From Leptospiraceae bacterium (lineage in GTDB: Bacteria > Spirochaetota > Leptospiria > Leptospirales > Leptonemataceae), in NCBI GenBank assembly GCA_020440915.1, contig JAGRNE010000005.1, positions 1 to 35,857 of the forward strand: 35,857 bases of DNA. Reading direction: 5' to 3'. Below the pieces are notes generated by a model. That model had not been told where the DNA came from. It was given only the letters and a program-made list of their open reading frames with translations, and did not search any database. This document shows, in pieces, positions 23,241-31,740 of this stretch. The stretch's first letter is position 1. Every line of letters begins with the position of its first letter. A program made the position numbers and the translations under genes.

Positions 23241-23962
23241 AAGACCGAGAAAAGATACTGAGTGCGGTCAACGAAGGCAAAAGGGTCCGATTCCTGACCT
23301 ATTCCCTTACCGATACCATGGAACGGCAGCTGGACTTCGTAATTGCGGCCATTCTAAAAAAGCACCACCATGCGCCATTGCAGAGCACTCTGTACTCCTG
23401 TCTCAAGGAACTGGTAGTCAACGCCACCAAAGCCAATGCGAAACGAGTTTTCTTCGAAGAGCTAGGCCTGGACATAAACAACGCCGAACAGTACCGCCAG
23501 GGAATGCAGAAGCTCAAGGGTTCCATGTCCGAGAAATGGATTCGGGAGTACGGTGAGAAGGCCCGGCTCAAGGGGCTGGAAACATCCATAACGTTCGATC
23601 ATACCGATGAGGGACTGCGCATTCTTGTACTTAACGATACGGATTTGATTGGCGCGGATGAAACCAGGATCCGGGAAAAGCTGGCCGAAGGGATGAGCTA
23701 CGACGATTTACTCTCTTTCTACATGGCCAACGGCGATCAGACGGAAGGGGAAGGTATGGGACTGGTGATGAATCTTCTGCTGCTGAAGGGAGAAGAAACG
23801 GATCCGGCGCTGTTTCGCATTGGCACCGTGGATGGCAAAACCATGGGCAGAATTGAAATCCCCTTCAATGCAAATTTTCAAAGCGTTCGGGGCAAGGATC
23901 CCCGGGGCTGGAGGGATCGGCCCGCTGAAGAAACCATCAATTTGAATTTTACTCGCAGTTAG
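23198..23962 (+). CDS. Stand-alone GHKL (histidine-kinase-like) ATPase domain protein, 254 aa
   Basis: The N-box is CLKELVVNATKANAKR with Glu71 and Asn75, as in histidine kinases and anti-sigma factors. Residues 138-152 (GLRILVLNDTDLIG) occupy the G1 position but lack the usual D-x-G-x-G. GEGMGLVMNLL (184-194) is a good G2/lid box. About 55 residues between the N-box and G1 form an extra helical insert. No DHp domain, receiver or membrane span is present, so it is not a classical sensor kinase. It may bind ATP as a regulator or anti-sigma-like protein, or phosphorylate a partner. The start at ATG 23198 is uncertain; ATG 23216 is an alternative. It is divergent from the glycerophosphodiesterase with a 75-base gap. 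Confidence 0.75.
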   Translation: MLQNAAMHGSDVDVKDREKILSAVNEGKRVRFLTYSLTDTMERQLDFVIAAILKKHHHAPLQSTLYSCLKELVVNATKANAKRVFFEELGLDINNAEQYRQGMQKLKGSMSEKWIREYGEKARLKGLETSITFDHTDEGLRILVLNDTDLIGADETRIREKLAEGMSYDDLLSFYMANGDQTEGEGMGLVMNLLLLKGEETDPALFRIGTVDGKTMGRIEIPFNANFQSVRGKDPRGWRDRPAEETINLNFTRS

Positions 23963-24124
23963 GCACCAGCGGGATTCGACTCCACAGCCCGGCCCGTCTG
24001 CGGCCAGGACGATCCGACTTTCCGGCGTTTCGCTGAAGGACTGACCTGGATGCGCCGCCGGGCCTGGAAAGCGTCCTTTTGGCGTTCCGAATAAAGAGTG
24101 CAGCCCGTTCTACCAGACCATCGA

Positions 24125-24160
24125 ACTCAGCCGGAAAGCCGGACTCAGTCCGAAAGCCGG
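24125..24160. repeat. Two imperfect 18-bp direct repeats
   Basis: actcagccggaaagccgg (24125-24142) is followed directly by actcagtccgaaagccgg (24143-24160), with two mismatches. They lie in the 234-base gap between the convergent ATPase and cytochrome genes. Each contains a small CCGG-AAAG-CCGG-like hairpin. No T-run follows, and no gene is seen in the gap. Confidence 0.6.
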
Positions 24161-24196
24161 GTCCCCGGCGGGTAACGATGGGATTCAAGAAACGTA

Positions 24197-25699
24197 TCAA
24201 TCCAGTGGGCTGCCGAGTAGAATATCTTCGGAATGAATGATTCGCTGCCGGGGATAATGTTGCCGAAGTCGGCTGATTCTGGATCTATACTTCTCGTTTG
24301 TACGCGCCGCTGTGTTTTCCATGTACTCTGCATTTTTTTCTGTCAGGCGAACATGAACTGCTTCCAACCGTAGACGTTGCGGAGGTTCGTCCAGATGCAT
24401 TTCATCCTGCCATATGCGAATTTCGCCCGAACGAAGCCTGTTGTCGGCGATCTGTCGGGCTTCCGGCTCCCACTCCCAGTGCTGGCCAATGCGATAGCTC
24501 TTCTCCGCTTTTTCGGAAGTAGGATAAGCGATGACTTTCACCAGGATGAATCGTTCCGGATCGCCGGTGGGCAGATGGTGGGCTGTATCCTTGTTCGCCA
24601 TCCGGATGGTAAATCTCAGCGTTCCGCTGGCCGGGATCCATTCATAGCCGACCAGCGAAAGGTCCAGGCCCGAGCGATACCCGCCTTTTTCCTGATAAGG
24701 CAGCAGGGAAAACTCTTTGGGAATACCGCCGCCTATAAAATAATGTAGATGGGAACGCCTCTCCGGAAAGTCCCCGGCCACCGAAGCGATCTTTCTTTCG
24801 AGCTCTGGCATATGGCAACTGGAGCAACTGCGATCCGAAAGTTCAGACTTTGCCAGCTCATTTCCCGTATCGAAGAAGCAAACCAGAGAGGAACTAACTT
24901 TGTAGGTAACGTTGTGACAATCCAGGCAGCGCTTCTGAAGCGACTTTCTGTCTGCCACTACCGGATGCGGAGCCCGACCCGTGCCCAGGGGCCCCAGGAC
25001 TACAGTGCGACCATCCACGTTTCGCAGATGACATGTGGCGCAGGTTACGCCTTCCTCCATCATGGAAGGATCAAAGCGCGGATTCTTTTCGTGTACTGGC
25101 TGTAGAAGATCCCCGTCCTTTACCTTTCGCACGATGGTTTCTCTCTGGTTGCCCACCGGAATATGGCAGTTCAAACAGAGCCATTCCGGTGAAGTAGGCT
25201 TGGAGAGCTCGGACTGGAATTGCAGATCGGAAAGAGCATGGGCATGGGTGGATCGGGACCATTCTTCGTAATGACTGGCATGGCAGGTGCTGCAATCTTT
25301 TGCAGTAATTCCAGGACTTCCCTGTAACGGACCCATGTTTTCCATGGGCAGAGCCCAGGACTGGTCGGGAAACATGGACTGAACCGAGACTTCCGTGGAT
25401 TCTGCCCCATTCTCCATTTCTGTAGCTTGCGGTATCTTTACCTGGTCGGAGCCTTCTTTGCCACAACCTGCCAGAGCAAAAATGCCAGCAAGGGCAAGAA
25501 CCGGCGCCGCAAGATACGGACGATATGCGAATGCCGCGCAGGACCGGTAACTCGAAGACCAGCCAAACCGGGGCGCAGAAGGCCAATAGCCAGAAGCGAA
25601 GTATTTCCCTGGTCGGAATTGGATGATGGAACTCAACGTCTGCGATAGCAGATTCTTACCCGCGTAGACAATGGCATGTACTGACCTACTGCCATTCAT
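24197..25699 (-). CDS. Penta-haem cytochrome c lipoprotein, 500 aa
   Basis: Five C-x-x-C-H haem-binding motifs are present: CSTCH (136), CLNCH (175), CATCH (220), CLDCH (258) and CSSCH (292). Extra His residues such as HASHYEEW and HAHAL could be axial ligands. The first part resembles cytochrome c554-type multihaem proteins. The last 200 residues are a beta-rich domain without haem sites. ATG 25699 overlaps the rhodanese stop by 4 bases (ATGA), with GGAG 9 bases upstream. A strong lipobox, FALAGC, lies unusually far in (Cys79) after about 60 non-hydrophobic residues, and no alternative start codon is seen nearer. It probably carries electrons at the periplasmic side. Being coupled to a rhodanese suggests sulfur chemistry, which is inference. 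Confidence 0.9.
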   Translation of the reverse strand: MNGSRSVHAIVYAGKNLLSQTLSSIIQFRPGKYFASGYWPSAPRFGWSSSYRSCAAFAYRPYLAAPVLALAGIFALAGCGKEGSDQVKIPQATEMENGAESTEVSVQSMFPDQSWALPMENMGPLQGSPGITAKDCSTCHASHYEEWSRSTHAHALSDLQFQSELSKPTSPEWLCLNCHIPVGNQRETIVRKVKDGDLLQPVHEKNPRFDPSMMEEGVTCATCHLRNVDGRTVVLGPLGTGRAPHPVVADRKSLQKRCLDCHNVTYKVSSSLVCFFDTGNELAKSELSDRSCSSCHMPELERKIASVAGDFPERRSHLHYFIGGGIPKEFSLLPYQEKGGYRSGLDLSLVGYEWIPASGTLRFTIRMANKDTAHHLPTGDPERFILVKVIAYPTSEKAEKSYRIGQHWEWEPEARQIADNRLRSGEIRIWQDEMHLDEPPQRLRLEAVHVRLTEKNAEYMENTAARTNEKYRSRISRLRQHYPRQRIIHSEDILLGSPLD

Positions 25700-26760
25700 G
25701 GCTCTTTCTCCAGAGGGTATTTGTCCGGATCGCCGGCGGACCAGAACCACATGCTGCCGGCGAAGTTAGAGGCCTTAAATCCATGATGCCGCAGCAAGGC
25801 CGTAACCATGGCCGATCGTACACCTCCGGTGCAATAGGGAACAATTCTCTGCTCTTCCCGGATACCATGATCTAGCAGCAGCTGGCGAATTTGCGCTTTC
25901 GAAAGAGAGTAACCGTTTGGATCCAGAAAATCCTGAAAGTAAATATGCTTTGCTCCCGGTATATGCCCGCCACGACTTTCGCCGTATGGTGTTTGCCCCT
26001 GGTATTCAACCTTCTCTCGAACGTCCAGAATTGCAATATCATCTGCTTTGAAGCGTCTGCCCAGCTCCTCTCTGGAGATGGTATAAGGAACGTCTACAGT
26101 CTGCCCTTCCTGCATCTTCGCATCCGCGTAGTCTGTGTCATTTCCCAGGACTGCCGGTGACGGATGTAAGGAAGGTTCGCTTCTATTCTTTTTTGTAAGA
26201 TCTCCTTTCATGGGTCCTACACTGGTTTCCAGATATGGTACCAGACTCTGATAGCCTCCATCTACAAGATAGCTATTGCGAATTCCTGCCTCTCGAAGCA
26301 TCCAAACGATTCTTCCTTCTTCGCCCCAGCCATTCCTGGCTCCTCCGTACACAAAAACCAGGCTATCTTTCTGGACACCGAGTTCGGAGAGGCGCGCCTG
26401 AAGTTCTTGCTCTGCAAGCAGCATTCCTCTTTCTTCATCTTTGCGGGAAAAGTCTTTCCAGGCGATATGTGTGGCGCCTGCGATATGGGCGGTTACATAG
26501 ACTCCATAGAAACGCGCATCCAGCAAGATGGCCTGCTGTATGCTGGAGGATGCATCGCCTGGATGCACAATCCAGGGTGTTGACGAAGGATGATGAGGGG
26601 CCGGGCCCGAGCCCGCCATAGTACAGTTTGCAACAGTCATAAGTAAAGCAACGAAGACAGGAGAAGAGCGGTAAATAGCCTTCCAAAGGGGCCGCCTTAG
26701 ATTCTCCGCAGGAAGCGACGCCTGGATGTCGGCTCGGCGAAGACTTTGTTGCAGATCCAT
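25696..26760 (-). CDS. Exported double-rhodanese sulfurtransferase, predicted lipoprotein
   Basis: Two rhodanese domains. The N-terminal one (about 65-190) contains ILLDARFYGVYVTAHIAGA and LVFVYGGARNGWGEEGRI, with Gly in place of the catalytic Cys. The C-terminal one (about 235-345) has AILDVREKVEYQGQTPYGES, GHIPGAKHI and the active loop PYCTGGVRS with Cys310. This is the layout of thiosulfate/3-mercaptopyruvate sulfurtransferases. The loop is C-T-G-G-V-R, closer to thiosulfate-type loops than to C-G-S-G-V-T, but substrate preference is not certain. The N-terminus has a hydrophobic stretch ending LLMTVANC (Cys46), a relaxed lipobox, so it should be periplasmic. It starts 1 base inside the epimerase stop (TAATG) and is coupled to the cytochrome gene. 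Confidence 0.9.
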   Translation of the reverse strand: MDLQQSLRRADIQASLPAENLRRPLWKAIYRSSPVFVALLMTVANCTMAGSGPAPHHPSSTPWIVHPGDASSSIQQAILLDARFYGVYVTAHIAGATHIAWKDFSRKDEERGMLLAEQELQARLSELGVQKDSLVFVYGGARNGWGEEGRIVWMLREAGIRNSYLVDGGYQSLVPYLETSVGPMKGDLTKKNRSEPSLHPSPAVLGNDTDYADAKMQEGQTVDVPYTISREELGRRFKADDIAILDVREKVEYQGQTPYGESRGGHIPGAKHIYFQDFLDPNGYSLSKAQIRQLLLDHGIREEQRIVPYCTGGVRSAMVTALLRHHGFKASNFAGSMWFWSAGDPDKYPLEKEP

Positions 26761-27734
26761 TAGAGTTGCTTCCGATGGTAATCAACGGTTCGCTTGAGCG
26801 TTTCCTCAATAGGGCGGATCTGCAAGCCCAGATTGCGAATTTTGGTGTTGTCCAGAAGCTTCTTTCTGCCTCGCTGACGTACTCGATCTACAGTCATTTT
26901 GGGCGGCCGGCGGGTGAACCAATCTGACATCTTCTCCATCAAAAATCCTACTGCATATACAAGAAATCGGGGCAGGCGAAGACCAGGTCCGGGAACACCG
27001 CTGACCTTTTCCAGCAATCCAAAGAACTCCTTTAGAGATACATCATGACCGGCCAGAATGTAGCGTTCCCCGGCTTTTCCTTTTTCCAGAGCCAGTATCT
27101 GGCCTTCGGCCAGGTCATCCACGTCGATGACATTGAAGTAGCCATAGAAGTAAAAGGGAATCTTTTGTCTCAGAAAATCCTTTACTACCTTTCCCGTGGG
27201 CCCGGTATCTCCCGGCCCAAATGGGCCCGATGGATTTAATATGACGATTTCCGGGCTATCGGATTTCTCAATGAACTTCCAGACTTCCTGTTCTGCCAGG
27301 AATTTGCTCCTGGTGTAGTGGGAGCTCTTCTTGTATTCCTTGAACGGAGTATTCTCGTCGGAGAGGCCTCGCGGATTCCAACCTATGACGTTTTGAGTGC
27401 TGGTGTAGACAATTCGCTTCACACCCTTCTCTCTGGATTTTTCCAGTAGTAGCCTTGTTCCGTCCACATTTACACGGTACATAGGCGAAAAGTCTGCCAT
27501 CCATTGCGCATGTATGGCGGCCAGGTGGAATACAAAGTCCACTCCGTCCAGGGCTATATCCAGGTCCGAATCGCTGGTAAGGTTTCCGTCCAGGATCTCT
27601 ACGTCCAGGCCGTCCAGCCGATCTCTGGGCTCAGAAGGAAGAGCCAGAACTCTCACTCTGTATTTTCTTTCCAGAAGGTTGCGCACTACGTGGGAACCTA
27701 TGAATCCGGCCCCTCCGGTTACCAGGCAAAGCAT
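26760..27734 (-). CDS. NAD(P)-dependent epimerase/dehydratase, HpnA-like extended SDR
   Basis: An extended short-chain dehydrogenase, 324 aa. The nucleotide-binding motif GGAGFIGSH is at 7-15, and the catalytic Tyr140-x-x-x-Lys144 is in SHYTRSKFLAEQE. Segments such as YRVNVDGTRLLLE, NPSGPFGPGDTGPTGKVV, FNVIDVDDLAEGQILALEKG and GERYILAG follow the pattern of hopanoid-associated sugar epimerases (HpnA) and dihydroflavonol-reductase-like proteins. HpnA-type function is plausible in hopanoid-making Leptospirales, but no other hopanoid gene is in the window. It is first in the operon, followed by the rhodanese and the cytochrome. The ribosome site before ATG 27734 is weak. Confidence 0.88.
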   Translation of the reverse strand: MLCLVTGGAGFIGSHVVRNLLERKYRVRVLALPSEPRDRLDGLDVEILDGNLTSDSDLDIALDGVDFVFHLAAIHAQWMADFSPMYRVNVDGTRLLLEKSREKGVKRIVYTSTQNVIGWNPRGLSDENTPFKEYKKSSHYTRSKFLAEQEVWKFIEKSDSPEIVILNPSGPFGPGDTGPTGKVVKDFLRQKIPFYFYGYFNVIDVDDLAEGQILALEKGKAGERYILAGHDVSLKEFFGLLEKVSGVPGPGLRLPRFLVYAVGFLMEKMSDWFTRRPPKMTVDRVRQRGRKKLLDNTKIRNLGLQIRPIEETLKRTVDYHRKQL

Positions 27735-27901
27735 ACAACCCGGTGCCTGCAGGGCAGAATCGTGTCAAGACGAGCCCGGTCTCCGCCGGGGGTCCTGCAA
27801 TGCACTAGGGCTCGATGGCTGAGGAACCGACTCGGGGCCGAGCCTTCAGGAAGACCGGGGGAACGGAGAATAATGCAGCGCTTTGAAGGGTCAACAGCAA
27901 G

Positions 27902-28381
27902 ATGAGCAAAACAAAACTAATAGAGATACATACGGTGGTGGCCGCCGATCCAGATACCGTTCGTCGATCTTTGAATCGAAAACTCTTCGAAGCATTGAAT
28001 CCTCCTTTTCCTCCGGTTAAGGTCCTTCGATTCGACGGCATCCAAAAGGGAGGAATTACCCATCTAAGCCTCAATTTCTTCTTATTTAAGCAAGAATGGA
28101 TTAGCGAAAACACCAGGTCGGAGTCCAGCACAGAAGACGGGGGTTTCCAATTTGTGGATGAAGGGCGAAAACTGCCCTTCTTTCTTGCATTCTGGCGGCA
28201 TACGCATATTTTCGCAGAAATCCCCGGGGATACGGATCTGTCACAGACTCGTATTACGGACCGGATTGAATACCGGGGCAACGGAATGATGGGGCTTTTT
28301 TTGCAACCCATACTGGTCTTGCAGTTCAAATACAGAAAGCCTGTATATCGGAGAATCGCTTCTGGCGAATTTCTCCAGTAA
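27902..28381 (+). CDS. START/SRPBCC-like protein, 159 aa
   Basis: A small cytosolic protein without signal peptide. The pattern is N-terminal IEIHTVVAADPDTVRRSLNR, a run of beta strands (ITHLSLNFFLF, WISENTRSESS, FFLAFWRHTHIFAEI, TRITDRIEYRG) and a C-terminal helix (QPILVLQFKYRKPVYRRI). This matches the helix-grip SRPBCC fold used to bind hydrophobic ligands. The assignment is by pattern and moderate. It lies 60 bases before a PlsC acyltransferase on the same strand, so a lipid-related role is plausible. ATG 27902 has no strong ribosome site. Confidence 0.65.
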   Translation: MSKTKLIEIHTVVAADPDTVRRSLNRKLFEALNPPFPPVKVLRFDGIQKGGITHLSLNFFLFKQEWISENTRSESSTEDGGFQFVDEGRKLPFFLAFWRHTHIFAEIPGDTDLSQTRITDRIEYRGNGMMGLFLQPILVLQFKYRKPVYRRIASGEFLQ

Positions 28382-28441
28382 CAATTCCAGGAAAGAATTC
28401 CCCGGGGCTGAAGCAGGGGAAGAGGGAAAAGGAGTAGGGCG

Positions 28442-29131
28442 GTGTCGGAAATCTACAGAAAATACGAAGGTCATCCAGGTAAGAAGCGGTATGCAGTGTG
28501 GCTGCTGGAGCTTCTCGGACGCGTTTACACCAGGCTGCGATTTAATATGAAGGTGGAAGGCCTGGAAAACATGCCACCGAAAGGGGCAACCCTGGTTCTG
28601 GCCAAGCATGTGCGCAACTCCGATATACCCCTGGGTCTGGTGCGAGCCATTCATCCGGTGCGATGGGATGTCTGGTGCATCATGAAGGATACCCTGGCCA
28701 AAGGACTGGCCGCGAAATTCTTTTTGAATTGCGGGGGCATCCCGGTGGATCGCAAGAATCCGGAAAAGAGCAAGAGGGATCTACTGGTGGCCCGAAAGGC
28801 TTTGCACGATGGCCGTCTGGTGACTATCTTTCCCGAGCAAACCCACTTCAAGGGCAAAATGGGTAAAGGCCGCACCCCCGGATTTCGCTTTGTGATGGGA
28901 AGACCGGAGAATCCGGTGCATGTAGTCCCCATTGGTTTTGAGTATCTTTTCCACAAATTTCCGCGCCGCACGGAAGTGTTTATTCGCATCGGGAAGCCGG
29001 TTCCCTACGACAATCATTCGGTTCCGGAAACCTTTCTGCATGAAAGGATGCATGAAATCGCGCAACTAAGCGGGCTCCAGTACAATCACGAACCGGTGAC
29101 CAGAGGAAAGCCCACCAGCGTAAAAGTCTGA
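28442..29131 (+). CDS. PlsC-type 1-acylglycerol-3-phosphate acyltransferase family protein
   Basis: A 229-aa acyltransferase that transfers an acyl chain to a lysophospholipid or related acceptor at the membrane. The catalytic H-x4-D motif is KHVRNSD with His56 and Asp61. CGGIPVDRKNPEKSKRDLL is the substrate-binding G-x-I-x-V-x-R block. FPEQTHFKGKMGKGRTPGF is motif III, with Gln in place of the usual Gly of FPEGT. VHVVPIGFEY is motif IV. The GTG start at 28442 has AAGGAG about 8 bases upstream. The 3' end overlaps the convergent adenylate cyclase gene by 46 bases, so both proteins end in shared DNA. Confidence 0.88.
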   Translation: MSEIYRKYEGHPGKKRYAVWLLELLGRVYTRLRFNMKVEGLENMPPKGATLVLAKHVRNSDIPLGLVRAIHPVRWDVWCIMKDTLAKGLAAKFFLNCGGIPVDRKNPEKSKRDLLVARKALHDGRLVTIFPEQTHFKGKMGKGRTPGFRFVMGRPENPVHVVPIGFEYLFHKFPRRTEVFIRIGKPVPYDNHSVPETFLHERMHEIAQLSGLQYNHEPVTRGKPTSVKV

Positions 29132-30393
29132 ATGGGTTGCACCCGGCCTTTGACGCGAACCCGGGCTACGCTTTCGAATTGAGCTGGATCGGTCTGTTCG
29201 ACGATTTCACGACTTACGATAAGCCGGCGCTTTAGCAGTTTGCAGAGTCCTTCCAGTCTGGAAGCAGTGTTTACTGTATCTCCCAATACAGTGTATTCCA
29301 GTCTGTTTTCCGAACCTATGGTGCCGGCAAAAACCTCGCCGCAATGTAATCCAATGCCAATGTCCAGCTTTGCAGAGATGCCATTGAGGCTGCGATTGAA
29401 GTCTGGTAGCATGGTAATCATGTCCCGGGCGCATTCAACTGCAGCTCGGGCATCCTCTGAAGGTCCCCGGGTTTCCGGCACTCCAAAAACCGCCATAACT
29501 GCATCGCCAATGAACTTATCGATCATCCCTCCGTGGCGAAAGATGATGTCTGTGATCTTTTCCCGGTAATCGGTGAGCATGCGGGCCACATCTTCCGGCG
29601 GCAGGTTTTCAGATAGCGATGTAAATCCTCGTATGTCGCTGAACAGGACTGTAACGTATCGCCTCTCGCCGCTATGCAGTTGGTCTGGATTGGCTACCAG
29701 TCTCTGAGCAAGTTCCGGACTGAAGTAACGAGAAAGCAAAGTCTTCTGGGCTTCCACGCTGGCCAGCCGCTGCAGCATGGAAAGAGAACGGCGGATAGTA
29801 AGTCCGGTGGTCAATGCCACCAGTGCAAAGAGTACCGGCCTCGTCGGGATAACATCTGCCAGAATCACTCCTTCTCCCATGACATATTCATACCATTGTC
29901 TGGTGGATTCTATTCCATAATGCAGGCAGATGGCAATGGTTCCCACATGGATAACCATGAACAGTGTAAAGGAAATAAGGATGTATTTGAGTCGAAACTG
30001 AAAGGCAGGAATCAGAAGGGGGATCAGATAATAATAGTTGGTGGGGTTCTTAAGAGTGAAACCTGCATTTTGCGGGCTTTCGGTGAGCTGCCAGAAAACC
30101 AGAACTCCGGTAATCAGAGCATAGTCCGCTACAAGAGTCAAATAGTTGAACAGCTTGATGGCCATTCTATGATTGCTCATCAGAACCAGGGTGTGCAGAA
30201 CCGTGATACCAACGAAGACTGCAAGAGCAACGATGTTTATGATGGCGCGCTCATCGCCTTTCATGCTGGCTGCATTCCATAAGATGGCTATTGCAATGAA
30301 GACAATGGCTCCGTAGCGAAATCGGTTGCCCAATCTTGCTCCGCGGACTTCTTCTTCCTGAATAATCCGTTCTATGCTGCCCGATTTATTCAC
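29086..30393 (-). CDS. Integral-membrane class III adenylate cyclase
   Basis: A 435-aa protein with about six membrane spans (residues 25-200), a coiled linker and a class III cyclase domain. Metal ligands are Asp253 in LFSDIRGFT and Asp297 in FIGDAVMAVFG. Lys293 and Thr368 sit at the base-recognition positions, a pair typical of adenylate rather than guanylate cyclases. Transition-state residues Asn375 and Arg379 are in NTASRLEG. It should make cAMP in response to an unknown membrane signal. All catalytic residues for a homodimer are present. The start is GTG 30393, overlapping the upstream hydrolase stop in GTGA. The last 46 bases overlap the convergent plsC-like gene. Confidence 0.92.
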   Translation of the reverse strand: MNKSGSIERIIQEEEVRGARLGNRFRYGAIVFIAIAILWNAASMKGDERAIINIVALAVFVGITVLHTLVLMSNHRMAIKLFNYLTLVADYALITGVLVFWQLTESPQNAGFTLKNPTNYYYLIPLLIPAFQFRLKYILISFTLFMVIHVGTIAICLHYGIESTRQWYEYVMGEGVILADVIPTRPVLFALVALTTGLTIRRSLSMLQRLASVEAQKTLLSRYFSPELAQRLVANPDQLHSGERRYVTVLFSDIRGFTSLSENLPPEDVARMLTDYREKITDIIFRHGGMIDKFIGDAVMAVFGVPETRGPSEDARAAVECARDMITMLPDFNRSLNGISAKLDIGIGLHCGEVFAGTIGSENRLEYTVLGDTVNTASRLEGLCKLLKRRLIVSREIVEQTDPAQFESVARVRVKGRVQPIQTFTLVGFPLVTGS

Positions 30394-31712
30394 TGACTCT
30401 TTTCGGTCTTGCCGGTGGGTCGGCTACTAAAGTTTTCCATCAATACTGAGCGAAGTATTCTGGAAGTGGCCGGATCGTTTAGAATCTGGAAGTGATTTCT
30501 GCCCAGAATGCAATGCACTCGATTGGGAGCATTCTCTTTGCTTGCATAGACTCGCGCAGAAAGATACGCCAGGGAAACCTCTTCTACAACGCCATCGCCC
30601 AGCCAGGACTCCCAGACGTTGTTGTTCTTGCTGAGAAGGCTATAGATTTGCGTGGCCGGTACATCGTCCAGCTCGCCGAAGTAGAGTTGCTCGCTTTCTT
30701 CCTCGGGCCGAATGCGACCTCGCCCCAGGTCTTTAATGGCCTGGCTTCGTTCCAGTTCCGGATAGTCCAGCAATTGATTGGCCAGCTGAGATAGACCGGC
30801 CAGACCCAGGCCGATCCAGAAGCCCATTTTTTCCAGAAAGGAACCTGCATCCGGAGAACTGATCATCAAGACGTGCCGGATCCACCTGGATACACTGCCT
30901 GCCGCTGCATGTTCTTCATTATTCTCAGAAAGGCCGGGGCGGTTTTTGTCCTGGTAAAGCGCGGAACGAAGTATGAGTCCTCCTTCGCTGTAGGCCACCA
31001 CATCAATGATTGGCTGATGTTGATTGTGGATGGAATCCAGGATGGAAAGCAATTCCTTCCCGGTAGCAGGAATGGATTGCAACGGAGGAAAGCGGAGGTA
31101 GGCGCAGAACCCGTTCAGGGAATCCACCGTTTCGTCGAAGGAGAATGGAGTGCCGGAGTTGCTCCACAGGGTCTCATCGGAGAACAGGCCTGGCACAAAA
31201 AGCACCAGTCTTTCCTTGCCCGATGCCTTGAAATCCTTCACCAGCTCTTCTGTAGAAATGTCTTTTCCACCTTTCCTCAAAGAGGTGCGAACATCAGTGC
31301 CCGAGCGCGTAAAGGATGGTCCCATTATGCTCACTGCCGGGACATTTTCCATTATAGAGCGCTTCACCGAACTATCCGCCAGACGGTAGGACTCCATGGT
31401 GGCATCCATGGCCCCTTCAAATGCCTGGTGTAAGTCCGCCAGGGTTACTTCCAGAGCTCCAGCCGGGTCGAGGGCGGCCTTCTGCAATTGCTCCCCCGCT
31501 GTTTTTACCGCCCTGGCAAATCCGGTGCGATCTACAAACGGGGAATCCGAAAGCCTTTCTAACTGTTGACCGGACCAGGAGAGGCTGCGCGACAAAAATC
31601 CCTGGAGTAGTTCTGCTGCATCCCGGGGAATGGCTTTGTTGATTTCCTCTTCCAGTTTCTGGTGTTCCGATTTCTGTTCTGATTTTCTGGAATCCGATTC
31701 CGACTCATCCAT
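30390..31712 (-). CDS. Lipase-like alpha/beta hydrolase, 440 aa
   Basis: A cytosolic or peripheral hydrolase. A charged helical N-terminal region (about 1-170) precedes an alpha/beta-hydrolase core. RLVLFVPGLFSDETLW is the oxyanion-loop strand. DVVAYSEGGLILRSAL is the nucleophile elbow, A-Y-S-E-G. LGDGVVEEVS and LGRNHFQILNDP hold candidate acid and His residues. The pattern resembles PGAP1/lipase-type hydrolases, with GRNHF replacing the usual G-x-x-H. ATG 31712 is preferred because the longer frame to 31886 begins with a Cys-rich stretch unlike the rest; the GAGGGGG upstream of 31712 is rather distant (about 17 bases). The stop overlaps the cyclase start (GTGA), so hydrolase and cyclase are coupled. 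Confidence 0.75.
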   Translation of the reverse strand: MDESESDSRKSEQKSEHQKLEEEINKAIPRDAAELLQGFLSRSLSWSGQQLERLSDSPFVDRTGFARAVKTAGEQLQKAALDPAGALEVTLADLHQAFEGAMDATMESYRLADSSVKRSIMENVPAVSIMGPSFTRSGTDVRTSLRKGGKDISTEELVKDFKASGKERLVLFVPGLFSDETLWSNSGTPFSFDETVDSLNGFCAYLRFPPLQSIPATGKELLSILDSIHNQHQPIIDVVAYSEGGLILRSALYQDKNRPGLSENNEEHAAAGSVSRWIRHVLMISSPDAGSFLEKMGFWIGLGLAGLSQLANQLLDYPELERSQAIKDLGRGRIRPEEESEQLYFGELDDVPATQIYSLLSKNNNVWESWLGDGVVEEVSLAYLSARVYASKENAPNRVHCILGRNHFQILNDPATSRILRSVLMENFSSRPTGKTEKSQ

Positions 31713-31740
31713 GGTGCAATGGCAACGGGCCCCCTCTGAT

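Noticed and set aside
23950-24000. tRNA-like T-arm (gggattcgactcc)
   Set aside because: The 5-bp T-stem does not pair properly and no acceptor, D or anticodon arms can be built around it.
29674-30282. 202-codon plus-strand ORF opposite the cyclase membrane domain
   Set aside because: It is antisense to a gene with full catalytic motifs and is His/Gln/Asn-rich without any domain; a shadow frame.
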